A stretch of 64,000 nt of DNA from Costus lasius (Eukaryota; Streptophyta; Magnoliopsida; Zingiberales; Costaceae). The notes beneath the pieces are model-generated. The model was not told the origin of the DNA, did no database searches, and saw nothing but the letters and a program-made list of their open reading frames with translations. The stretch lies in NCBI GenBank assembly GCA_027563935.2, contig CM050448.1:68271843-68335842 (forward strand). The letters run 5' to 3'. Of this stretch, positions 39,264-49,212 are shown one piece after another. Position numbers and translations under genes: made by a program. The stretch's first letter is position 1. Each line of letters opens with the position of its first letter.

Positions 39264-41854
39264 TGTAAAACCCGAGAATTTTGATGTATTAAACCTCGGT
39301 ATGTGACTCATTTTAATTATCTATAATCAGGTATTTATTAACCTTGTTGGTGGGATTTTTTTGGCTAAGGGGAAAATTATTCTCCTGCAGGGCAAAAATA
39401 AGTTGCTGTGGGGGAGTCTTGAACCAGAGACCTCTCCTGTGTGTGTTGGCCTGGCTACCAGAGTTCCAGCCCAGTCTTTGTGTTAGGTATGTGGGCGCCC
39501 CCTTATTATGTGAGTATGCAGATTAAAACAAGAACTCACTTAAGTGATTTGGCCCCACATTGACTTGCTTTCGAAAATTCAGCAACCCTAGCCACCCCTT
39601 TGCTCTTCTCCCTCTCGTGGACGATTGCTGCAGCCGCGCCTTCCCCTTCGTCCAGCTCCCTTTCCGGTGAGGTTCCGGCGGTGGTGCTTGGTTTTCCGGC
39701 GTGGTGGACGGCGGCGACGTGTGGAAGCTTCAAACAACTCCTCTTGCTCACGGTTTGGCTGCAAATCACCCCCAAGGCGAGTGGAAACCTTAAGTTACCT
39801 CTATTCCGAGTTTATAATCTTTCCTTGACATGTTTCCTTGCTTGGTGATGGAAAACGAGTAGGTTTATATGTTCCCTTACCATGAAACCGTGAGCATCAT
39901 TTGGAGTTTCGAAAATCTGATTTAGGGGCTCTAATCATAGGGCTTTTCGTTCCTTACTTGATTAAATGTCTTAGGAGAAGGAGTTATCATGTTCTTGATC
40001 TTCAATTTGATTGTATGATGTATTCATGAAAAACCCTAGAATATGACATGCGCCCATGCCCTAAATTGATGAAATTTCATGCTAACTTTTGGGGAAAACT
40101 TAGGATTCATGAAATTAGTAGTATGAGGGAATTTATCATGAATTTTATGCTATTTTTGGAGCCTTAATTCATGCTGGCCGAAATTTACCCTAGGGGTATT
40201 TTGGTCAATGTTCAGTTAACTTTTGGGGCAAAGCTGTTATTCATGTAATTGAGTTTATATGGTGCTTAAATATGATTTTTGCCTAATTTTAGGAATTTTC
40301 TATGCATAGTTACAAGTGTAATCGTTCTCTTGAAATTAAGTGATGGTAATGTGTGCAATGTTTGTAAATTCTGTTTGATAACCTAGAATATAGATGTTAC
40401 AATCTAATTGCATGAAATCTAGGATTAACACATTTTACCTGTATGGAAACATTTGTTGAGAACTTAGCATGGTATCTTCCTAACCTGATTGCATGAAACT
40501 TAAGGACTACCCTGTCTAAGACATTTATGCTGTTTAATTAATTTCGAGTGGTGAATGATATCCGGGTGTTAGTCTTTTGCTATAAGTGTGTGGCATAAGT
40601 CATGTCCATTATGTGTGACCCTGGAGATGTTGTGAAGTGAGGCAAAGTGTCACGCCTTGGTCAGGCGGGGGCCACCACTTGATCTTCCTTCACAGATGTG
40701 ATTAGTTTAGCATAAGAGAGACAAAGTGCCACGCTACTGGTAAGCGAGGGCCACCTCTTGAACTCTCTGACTGCTGTGTGACCAATGTGGGGAAACAAAG
40801 TGCCACGCCGTGACTTGGCGGGGGCCACCTCTTGATTTACCACATTGTCTGAGTGGGTAGATGGAGATCAGCGTGCCACGTCTTAGATAGACGGGGGCCA
40901 CCTCCTGATTCCTCCCCTACTGTTTGGCATGCATGCATTCTCTGAGCCCTGACGAGGGAAGGGTCGGACCTTTGTGGTCGTTTCGTTCTGTTCTGGATTT
41001 GGACATGTTAGGATGTGCATCTACGTATGTGTTCTGTTTCGCCATGTGATATGCACGTTTCTATTTCGGTTTTGTTGTATTATGATTAGATTTCGCCATG
41101 TGGATTATTTTGTAAGTTGTGTTCTTATCTGTATTTGATTTGATACTTAATAATCGCATTCAGTAAATGTTTTGAAAAAACCTTACATGCTATATTTTTG
41201 AATGTATTAATGGAGGGGTTTCATAGGGTTCTCACTTGCGGAGCTGTTAGCTCACCCCCTCTAATATCTACAGGTGAGAGACCGTGATTGATACAGCGTT
41301 ATGCACCTTGAGATATGAGTAGCTTGACGAAGCTTGGGCTTTGTGATATGGACCTTGTAAAAGATTTCGGTTGTATTTGAATACTTGTATCGTGACTCCG
41401 TTATTTGGGGCCTGCGTGCCTGTATTAGTTATACTTTGTTTTGGATGATGGATACTATATTCTGGTTACATGTGAGGGCTTAGGCCCATTTTGTTATAAG
41501 ATTTCGGTTGTGGTATTTTCATCGTTTTGATGGGATTTTATGTTCAGTCTGCTGTGATATGAGATTTTGTCTCCGTATATGTATAGTACGGAGTTGTGAA
41601 CTGATTCGGTTACGTTTAGTATTATATAAGTTGAAATTACTTGTTGTTATGAATCAGTACAGCATGTACATGTATGGGAATTTTCCCGACCTTGCATGTA
41701 CGCATACATGCTGCCGGATTTTTGTATAAATTTTCAGATCTTTTATTCCCTAGCTCCGTTAGTAGTATGATCTTGGCGTTCGGTTTTATTTCTCGTGGCG
41801 TTCCTCGTATGATTTCCGCATGAACTTCGGGGTTAAGTATCGAGGGGCGTTACA
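39264..41854 (+). mobile_element. Gypsy 3' LTR (2591 bp)
   Basis: Same termini as the 5' LTR (TGTAAAACCC to GGGCGTTACA), at offset 7389. Three substitutions and one single-A insertion were seen against the 5' LTR. The near identity indicates recent insertion, since the two LTRs are copied from one template at integration. Confidence 0.96.
40643..40908 (+). repeat. Four-copy about 75-bp tandem repeat in 3' LTR
   Basis: Counterpart of 33254-33519. Two of the three LTR-LTR substitutions fall in this short block (40670 and 40887). Confidence 0.8.
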
Positions 41855-41859
41855 AAAAC
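41855..41859. repeat. Right target-site duplication of gypsy element (AAAAC)
   Basis: Second AAAAC copy, directly after the gypsy 3' LTR and followed by CTTAAAGGGG of the interrupted copia LTR. Confidence 0.96.
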
Positions 41860-43516
41860 CTTAAAGGGGTGGCGCATCACCATTGCAAGCGGAAGCAAAA
41901 GGTTTTCAAGAATCTTAGCATAAACATATGTTCAACTTGGTGAAGTTGAGACTCATACCATAGCCATCTCGGTTTAGATGGAGCTTTGGAAGCAAAGGCG
42001 CAAGTGCCCCTTCTCCGAAGATAATCACACACAAGAGAAGATGGCTTCTCCTTGGATCTCCTTGTGCTAGCAAGGATGCGCAAGGTGTCCTTGATCGAAT
42101 GTTAGGATGATGGAGAAGTTTCCTTGGCCGAGCGCTTGTTCTTGTCGTCCACTTCCTTCCACACGAGATGGCAAGCAAGCTCTCTTTTCCCCAAAAACAA
42201 AACGCAAAGACAAGAGAGCAAATGCACTTCGGCGACATCAAGACAAATGACGTTACATGACTTCCCAAAATGGAAAGTCATGAAGCCACTCTCCAACGCC
42301 AAAACGCCCCTCTTGATGAACCATGCGTTCACCTAGTGAACCGGTTCATGCTTTGGTTCAATTCGATTTGGCCCAAAGACCAAACTCAAACCAAGCCAAG
42401 CCAAGGCATGGTCTAGACCCTCTATGAACCAAATGGCTCATGATCTAGCCGTTCATCTCCTAATGCTCCTGATCTCACCGATCTAGCATCATCTCTCTCG
42501 ATCGAAGCTTACCGATCTAAAGCCCTAATCAATCAAACATGATCAGGCTAGATCTCACTTGCAATCAGAGATTAAACCCCTTTAAACTGAACCCATACAA
42601 TTCAGTCCACACGATCTGACTCAAGAAAGCCATATCATCAAATTGTGCGACCCTAAGGGTTTCCTTTAAATGTCGGTAACGACAACTTACGTTATCACGA
42701 TCAGTGAGGGGTATCTAGCAACACATCACTGTCTCCCGATATAAAGGAAATAGTCTTCCAAGACTACACCCAAACCATGACACAAGTGTGAATCAAAACT
42801 CACAAGGCACACATATGTCCTTTGCCACTGGATGTTCTTATTGGACAAGCATGTCAAGCTTGTAACTCCAATACGATGAGCATGATTAGATCAGATGCAC
42901 ATAGTCATCTGGGTATGGCCATACACTACCTCAATCATCTCATATAGGGGGGCCTTTAGAACATCACACTCCTTAAACAAGGAGACGGCAATCCTTTATC
43001 TATCACTAGTGCCCTAACCTGATTCAAGCTCACCATCCAAGATAGTCTATAATCATTATATTTCAAATGATATTGAACTACCTCAAAACAATGACAATCA
43101 TCATTTAGAAACACAAGTGATCTCAAGTCAAAGGACATGTGCCACTTGCTGCTTACAGGGATCATTCACATTGTGACAAGCAATGCAATATCCCAGTAGG
43201 GTCTGTCCAGTACATCCAATGTACCCATGAGTCTACATCTTATTCCATGCTCGAAGCATCCTATAAGATTAGCACTCATATTAGTCTCCATCATATCAAG
43301 GCTGTCTCATGTTCACCAAGATATCTCGACTAAGGACTTATAGCCTGTCAGCCTAGCTGAACAGCTTTGAGACATTATTCAGAAGTACACTTATTACAGC
43401 AGACAAGGTAACAACCTGAATAACAACCATGCCTTATTATAAACTTAAGAGTTTATTACATGATACTTATACAATCCCAAGGCCTCAAACATTAGCCTTA
43501 AGGGCATACCCCAACA
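41855..43516 (-). mobile_element. Copia 3' LTR, remaining part
   Basis: Continues the LTR begun at 31810. Joined length is 1722 bp against 1721 bp for the other LTR. It ends CATACCCCAACA. In element orientation this is the 3' LTR, so the gypsy element sits close to its far (U5) end. Open frames within it (for example 41915-42268 and 42956-43165) occur identically in the other LTR and are not recognised as genes. Confidence 0.95.
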
Positions 43517-43533
43517 ATCTCCCACTTGCACTT
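43517..43533 (-). other. Copia polypurine tract region
   Basis: Read on the - strand, AAGTGCAAGTGGGAGAT runs directly into TGTTGGGG of the LTR. The GTGGGAGAT-TGTTGG junction is the usual polypurine tract/LTR junction of plant copia elements. Confidence 0.92.
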
Positions 43534-43587
43534 AATCTAATGGTTGAGAAATCTCAAACCCATATTATTACAGTGCTTCTCATGCTT

Positions 43588-45981
43588 CTACTGCGCCAGA
43601 GGCTTGGTAAGCGGGTCTGCCAGATTGTCATATGTATGAACCTTGCAAATCTTGATCTCGCCTCGATCAATGATCTCCCGGATCAAGTGAAACCGTCTCT
43701 GTATGTGCTTGGACTTCTGGTGCGACCGTGGTTCCTTTGCTTGTGCGATTGCTCCAGTGTTATCACAGAAGATAACCAAAGGATCAGCACTCGAAGGAAC
43801 GACACCAAGTTCTCTCACGAACTTACGAATCCACACTGCCTCCTTGGATGCTTCCGAGGCTGCAACATACTCGGCTTCAGTTGTGGAATCAGCAACAGTA
43901 GACTGTTTGAAACTCTTCCACACCACTGCTCCACCATTCAAGCTAAAAACATAGCCTGATTGCGATCGGAAATCATCCTGGTCCGACTGGAACGAAGCGT
44001 CAGTATATCCCTCTATACTGAGTTCTTCCTGACCACCATATATCAAGAACATATCTTTGGTCCTCCGCAGATATTTTAAGATGTTCTTGACCGCAATCCA
44101 GTGCGCCAAACCTGGATTACTTTGGAATCGACTGGTCACGCTTAACCCGTAAGCGACGTCTGGGCGAGTACACAACATCGCATACATAATGGACCCAATA
44201 GCCGAAGCATAAGGCGTATTGTCCATTTCATCTTTCTCAGTCTGTGTTTGTGGACACTGACTCTTCGAAAGATTCAGACCATGTCTGACTGGAAGATATC
44301 CACGTTTAGAATTCTCTAAATGGAATCTCTCCAGGACCTTATCGATGTAAGTACTCTGGCACAGCCCGAGAAGCCTCTTAGATCTATCCCTGTAGATCTT
44401 CACACCTAGTACATAGGCTGCTTCTCCTAAATCTTTCATCTGGAAACATTTTCCTAACCATGCTTTAACAGCATGCAGTTCAGGAATATCATTTCCAATG
44501 ATCAAGATATCATCGACGTAGAGGATTAGGAATGTAATCACGCTCCCACTAAACCTCTTATATACACACGGGTCATCCTCGTTCTTGATGAAACCAAACT
44601 CAGAGATTGATTCATCAAAACGAATGTTCCAGCTTCTTGATGCTTGTTTAAGTCCATAAATGGACTTCTTTAACTTGCATATTTTATGACGATCTGCTGG
44701 ATTAGTGAAACCCTCAGGTTGTGTCATATACACATCCTCATCCAGATTTCCATTAAGGAAAGCTGTTTTCACATCCATCTGCCAGATCTCATAGTCGTAA
44801 TATGCTGCTATCGCGAAAAGAATCCGAATAGACTTAAACATGGCTACAGGAGAGAAAGTTTCATCATAATCTATCCCGTAGATTTGTTTGAAACCTTTCG
44901 CAACTAGTCTGCCTTTATAGGTAACCACGTTACCATCCATGTCAATCTTCTTCTTGAAGATCCATTTACAACCTATAGGGATTACTCCCGAAGGCGGATC
45001 AACCAAATCCCAGACTTGGTTATCTGACATGGAGTCCATCTCGGCTCGCATAGCATCAAGCCATCTAGCTGACTCCGGTCCACTGACCGCATCCGCATAA
45101 GTTAGGGATTCATCATTATCAATGATGTAGACTCCGTCATAGCGCTCAGGCTGTCGACGGATCCTACCCGATCTTCGCGGTTCCCGTGATATCTGAGCCT
45201 CAGGTTGTTCAATAACCTGATCTACCGGCTCAGGCTCATCCAACTCTGCTTGACTACTTTGTCCTTCCTCTGGAATCTCATCCAGCTTTATTTCTCTCCC
45301 ACTGGCCTCTTGCAGAAGAAACTCCTTCTCAAGAAATATGGCCGTCCGAGCAACAAAAACCTTGTTCTCTTTGGGATCGTAGAAATAATAACCCTTAGTT
45401 TCCTTAGGGTAACCGACAAAGATACATTTCTCAGATCTGCTTTCCAGTTTCCCAGAGGCGAGCTTTTTGACATAAGCCTCGCAACCCCAGATCCTGATAA
45501 ATGTCAAGCTAGGCTGTTTCCCATACCATAACTCATATGGCGTCTTTGAAACTGCCTTGGATGGCACTCGGTTTAGTACCTTTGCAGCTGTTTCCAGTGC
45601 AAAACCCCAAAAGGAATATGGAAGAGTAGCCTGACTCATCATAGAACGAACCATATCAAGTAACGTTCTATTTCTCCTCTCGGACACACCATTCCACTGC
45701 GGTGTTCCTGGCGGAGTGAGCTGTGAGATAATCCCACACTCCTTCAGATAGTCAGTAAACGCATGACTCAGGTATTCACCACCTCGATCAGAACGAAGTG
45801 CCTTGATATTTCGGCCTAGCTGATTTTGTACTTCATTTTTGAACTCTTTGAACTTGTCAAAAGATTCACTTTTATGTCTCATTAAATAGACATACCCATA
45901 CCTACTGAAATCATCAGTAAAGGTAATGAAGTACTGATAGCCACCTCTGGCATGTTTACTAAATGGGCCCACACACATCAC
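43588..45981 (-). CDS. Copia pol, downstream part: integrase core, RT, RNase H (797 codons)
   Basis: Downstream half of the copia polyprotein, out of frame with the upstream half. The integrase core keeps D65 (LRSDRGGEY) and E101 (NGVSERR) with 35 residues between; the first catalytic Asp lies in the other frame. A GAG-to-RT linker with a basic GRIRRQPERY segment (about 270-281) follows. Reverse transcriptase has QMDVKTAFLNG (D403) and YVDD at 488-491. RNase H has D661, E704 in TEAEYVAASE, and D740. The frame ends with NLADPLTKPL and a stop 55 bp before the polypurine tract, as expected of an intact C-terminus. The apparent ATG at the right end lies within the overlap and is probably not a real start. 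These enzymes would copy the RNA and integrate the cDNA, but the frameshift should prevent a full-length product. An alternative is programmed frameshifting, which is less likely because the break is inside a domain. Confidence 0.93.
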   Translation of the reverse strand: MMCVGPFSKHARGGYQYFITFTDDFSRYGYVYLMRHKSESFDKFKEFKNEVQNQLGRNIKALRSDRGGEYLSHAFTDYLKECGIISQLTPPGTPQWNGVSERRNRTLLDMVRSMMSQATLPYSFWGFALETAAKVLNRVPSKAVSKTPYELWYGKQPSLTFIRIWGCEAYVKKLASGKLESRSEKCIFVGYPKETKGYYFYDPKENKVFVARTAIFLEKEFLLQEASGREIKLDEIPEEGQSSQAELDEPEPVDQVIEQPEAQISREPRRSGRIRRQPERYDGVYIIDNDESLTYADAVSGPESARWLDAMRAEMDSMSDNQVWDLVDPPSGVIPIGCKWIFKKKIDMDGNVVTYKGRLVAKGFKQIYGIDYDETFSPVAMFKSIRILFAIAAYYDYEIWQMDVKTAFLNGNLDEDVYMTQPEGFTNPADRHKICKLKKSIYGLKQASRSWNIRFDESISEFGFIKNEDDPCVYKRFSGSVITFLILYVDDILIIGNDIPELHAVKAWLGKCFQMKDLGEAAYVLGVKIYRDRSKRLLGLCQSTYIDKVLERFHLENSKRGYLPVRHGLNLSKSQCPQTQTEKDEMDNTPYASAIGSIMYAMLCTRPDVAYGLSVTSRFQSNPGLAHWIAVKNILKYLRRTKDMFLIYGGQEELSIEGYTDASFQSDQDDFRSQSGYVFSLNGGAVVWKSFKQSTVADSTTEAEYVAASEASKEAVWIRKFVRELGVVPSSADPLVIFCDNTGAIAQAKEPRSHQKSKHIQRRFHLIREIIDRGEIKICKVHTYDNLADPLTKPLAQ

Positions 45982-47422
45982 TGTGTATAAGGTCCAGTAA
46001 ACCTGAAGTCCTTTGCCCTTTGTGAAGAAAAGGAGACTTCATCATTTTACCCATCAAACAAGCTTTGCATGTATCAATCTCCTCATAGGAGAATGATCCC
46101 AGCAGTCCATGATCATGCAACCGCTTAATGCGCTTCTCGTTTATATGGCCTAAACGACTATGCCATAGCAAGGTGCTGTCATCAGCATACTTGGCTTTCT
46201 TATTATCAATGTTTTGTATAGAATTTTCCATGTCCAACATGTATAACCCATTGTTAATTGAACCAGTCGCATACACAATATTATCAAAAGTTAAAACACA
46301 CTTTGAAATCTTGCATTCAAAGGCAAATCCTTTCCTGACTAGAGCAGGAATGGAGATAATATTCTTGGTGATACTTGGTACAAAATAACAATTGTTCAAT
46401 TCTAATACAATGCCAGATGGTAAAGTAATGAAATAGTCTCCTACAGCAACAGCAGCAACCCGTGCCCCGTTTCCAACTCGTAGGTCTACCTCATGCTGTC
46501 CCACCTGCCTTCTTCTCTTGAGTTCCTGCACATTTGAACAAATGTGAACTCCACATGCGGTGTCCAACACCCATGAAATGGTAGAAGAAGATAACATGAC
46601 CTCAGTCACATATATACCTGAGCCAGAAGCGATGCTTCCCCTCTTATCTCCTTGGAGCGCTTTACAGTCCTTTTTCCAGTGACCCAGCTGGCCACAGTGG
46701 AAACACCTGTTGTCCTTCGACCGCTTCACCTTCTGTTTCAGGGCCTTGCTGTAATTCTTGACAGGGGTCTTGCCCTTCTTCCCCTTCTTCTTGTTCCTTG
46801 AAGGAACCATTAAGACAGAGGTTGAAGGCTTACCCTTCAGAGTTTCCTCAGTTGTCAAGAGCATATTCAGCAGCTCTGCCGGCGTACAATCGATTTTGTT
46901 CATATTAAAATTAATGATGAACGCATCGAAAGAAGGCGGAAGAGACTGTAGAATAATGTCCACAGCAAGCTCCTGGTTGACGGTATGCCCCAGTTTCTCT
47001 AGAGCCTCCTTGTGCCCAATCATCTTGAGCACATGAGCTCCCACTGGGCTCCCCTCAGCCAGTTTGCTCTGAAAGAAGAGCTTCGTCAGATTATAGCGCT
47101 CAGTCCTCGCCTGTGCAGCATACAGCATCTTGAGGTTCGCTATAATTTCTATAGCCGACATATCCTCATGCTGACGCTGCAGCGGTGGCGTCATAGACGC
47201 TAGCATCAGGCAAGCGACATCAATGCTATCATTGACGTGCTTTTCGTAGGCATCCCGAACCGCCCTTGCGGCGTTCGGAGCGGGCTGCGGCGGTATCGCC
47301 GTCTCGAGGACATACAGTTTCCTCTCTGCCTTAAGAACAATCTTAAGGTGTCCGAACCAGTCAGAGAAGTTCGGCCCAGCAAACTTCTCCCTTTCCAGTA
47401 GGGATCGCACATTGAAGCTCAT
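45959..47422 (-). CDS. Copia gag, protease, integrase N-terminus (487 codons, frameshifted end)
   Basis: Upstream half of the copia polyprotein. The start MSFNVRSLLEREKF is a typical copia gag N-terminus, so the ATG at 47422 is accepted. Gag covers about residues 1-230, with a lysine-rich stretch at 210-238 and one CCHC knuckle at 240-253 (C240, C243, H248, C253). A protease follows with D287 in WVLDTACG, where D-T/S-G is more usual. The integrase zinc-binding residues are H421, H426, C452 and C455, and the first catalytic Asp is D482 in LIHSDVCGP. The frame then meets two stop codons in a row at about 45957-45964. The homology continues without loss in the next frame, from the GPFSKHARGGY segment of the downstream ORF. 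The break therefore reflects a single-base change at about 45961-45970, near an ATTTAG run on the - strand. Either a mutation in this copy or a sequencing error explains it. Confidence 0.93.
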   Translation of the reverse strand: MSFNVRSLLEREKFAGPNFSDWFGHLKIVLKAERKLYVLETAIPPQPAPNAARAVRDAYEKHVNDSIDVACLMLASMTPPLQRQHEDMSAIEIIANLKMLYAAQARTERYNLTKLFFQSKLAEGSPVGAHVLKMIGHKEALEKLGHTVNQELAVDIILQSLPPSFDAFIINFNMNKIDCTPAELLNMLLTTEETLKGKPSTSVLMVPSRNKKKGKKGKTPVKNYSKALKQKVKRSKDNRCFHCGQLGHWKKDCKALQGDKRGSIASGSGIYVTEVMLSSSTISWVLDTACGVHICSNVQELKRRRQVGQHEVDLRVGNGARVAAVAVGDYFITLPSGIVLELNNCYFVPSITKNIISIPALVRKGFAFECKISKCVLTFDNIVYATGSINNGLYMLDMENSIQNIDNKKAKYADDSTLLWHSRLGHINEKRIKRLHDHGLLGSFSYEEIDTCKACLMGKMMKSPFLHKGQRTSGLLDLIHSDVCGPI

Positions 47423-49198
47423 GGTGTTCGTTGCTGCAGGAATCTACAACAGGCAAGAACAGCAAGGTCAGTATCAATGTTTCAGAATCAATCCAGGACT
47501 TAAGAAAGATTCTTTTCTCACTATTTTGTCTGACTGAAAAATCCAGTAAACAGTCCGAAAGAGTAACACTCTTTTAGTGAGATGGGATCCAGATTTCATA
47601 CTTGGTCTCCGCGTCCCGCTCAAGCGAGATAAGATGCACAGAGATGACAAGCACTAATTTCTGGTAGGCTGTCCCAGCCAATCGCCCAACCCGTGCGATT
47701 CCCCTTCATCTTGGCAATCCAGCAGACTGTGCCAACTGAGTTGGTACAACACAGTCTCTGATCCCAGAGATGGCTGCCTCCATGTGCTACCATATGCGCC
47801 ACATATGTAGTCTACATGGTCAAGCTGACCTGACCTACTCCCTGGACCACCACGTGCTATGCTGAGCAACGAGAAGGGATAAATCCCTGCTCTGTAACAC
47901 GCAGGTGTAATCCAGCACCGTCTGAAGATAGATGGACGTGCCCACTGAGTGGGTTCAACACGGCTCCAACGATAGTCAGAACGGTGAGGTTTCGCGTCAG
48001 AAGGCTTACGAGCTTGATATATTAGCGTTGGATTTTAACGGTCTTTTATCTTCTTACTATCAGGCATGTCCTATGGCTATAGCAGAAGATAAACTTAAAC
48101 ATGCAATTCTAATTATTAGCAATAAGTAGAAAGCATGATCTTATGTGGTAAAAGCCCATGAACCCTAGTAAGACCTTAATTTTACTTTAAGTCTTCACTT
48201 GAGCTCCTTGGCCTCACATCTGGTCCAACCTAGGGCTCTAGCGCCAAGAGCACCTCAGGTTGCCACCAGGTGAATGCTCCTCTTGGATGTGTGCCTTTGT
48301 GCTCTTGTCTAATCAAAATACATTTTTGATCTATCTAGACAAGGTTGACTCGCAGGTCAACAATACATTATAAATTAAGTACAATGTGATTCGCAGATCA
48401 CAAATTAATTTACAATTTTAAATCCAGGCTCACAGGCCCCAGCACAGCACACAATAGGGCAACCCACATAAGAGTAAATAAACAAGCATATGGTTTCAAT
48501 CATCATGTGATCCAATCAAGAAATTAAAATTTTGAAAACCCCATAGGCATCACTTTTAATTTCCTTATGTGCCCTACAACCTTACAATGGTCCATTGATA
48601 GGGATCCACTCATCCATCTAGATAGATCCTTTTCCCTTGCATGCACCGAGTCCTAACTGACCCGAGTTGACCTGATGGTCAACCATGCATGCGCCAAGGG
48701 CTGAACCACCCTCATGAGTTTTGGCAAGCGGGTGTGACCCCAGGCCTAACTCAAGTGTGTTCAGAAGTTGTCTCAATCAGACCTCGCTACACGCCTTGGA
48801 TGCAGTCGACCTATAGCCACCTCGTGCTTGCGCACAGGTGCTATCTGGTCAACCCATCTAGGCTGTCAGATGGTCTGATCAGACTAGTTTGATCCATTCT
48901 AGATGAAGCTTTCAACCCCATCAACCCATCTAAGGGTTTACAATAGGTACTTCTTAGATCTAGTTGGGCGCGCATGTCATTTAGGTTTTAGAAAAACAAC
49001 AACAACATGGTATAACCGCAACCAACATATATGCGCCAATCAACATAACTCTCATACATGCGCAAATATAAACATACTATTATCTAGCATACTCGCATGA
49101 AGAGATAACATATGTCAAACAAGATCAACATACATGTAGATGCGCAAACATGGATCACATAGTATATCAAGCAATCATATGATTATGCTTCAACCGGC
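47423..49198 (-). other. Copia untranslated leader, 1.8 kb
   Basis: The interval between the primer site and the gag start. I find no recognisable protein in either strand; short frames (for example 47620-47802, 47932-48129 and 48689-48892) look random. At its gag end the - strand reads a pyrimidine-rich TTCTTGCCTGTTGTAG, with the AG at 47444-47445, which resembles an intron acceptor. No strong donor (GTAAG/GTATG in good context) was found near the primer site, so splicing is only a possibility. Confidence 0.7.
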
Positions 49199-49210
49199 GC
49201 TCTGATACCA
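49199..49210 (-). other. Copia primer-binding site (initiator tRNA-Met)
   Basis: On the - strand TGGTATCAGAGC starts 2 bp (AT) inside the 5' LTR boundary. It is complementary to the 3' end of initiator tRNA-Met. It fixes the element's orientation as right to left. Confidence 0.95.
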
Positions 49211-49212
49211 AT

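Larger units (their letters stand above)
31875..41854 (+). mobile_element. Ty3/gypsy LTR retrotransposon, chromovirus (Tekay/Del-like)
   Basis: Complete 9980-bp element: 5' LTR (2590 bp), initiator tRNA-Met primer site, a 143-bp leader, one gag-pol frame, a polypurine tract and 3' LTR (2591 bp), with a 5-bp target duplication. The order RT, RNase H, integrase places it in Ty3/gypsy. A chromodomain-like C-terminus ending in an EEATWE-type segment places it among chromoviruses, most like the Tekay/Del lineage. That clade call is from recall of the family and was not computed. By eye the LTRs differ at 32205/39594, 33281/40670, 33498/40887 and by one A in a run near 33785/41175. It sits in opposite orientation to the host copia element. 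Confidence 0.96.

Noticed and set aside
43429..47203. Open frames on the + strand over copia (for example 43429-43959, 45205-45531, 46758-47036)
   Set aside because: Antisense shadows of the - strand gag and pol frames.
43588..47422. Programmed ribosomal frameshift joining the two copia frames
   Set aside because: The switch falls within the integrase domain and not between gag and pol, and there is no clear slippery site plus structure. A mutation or sequence error is simpler.
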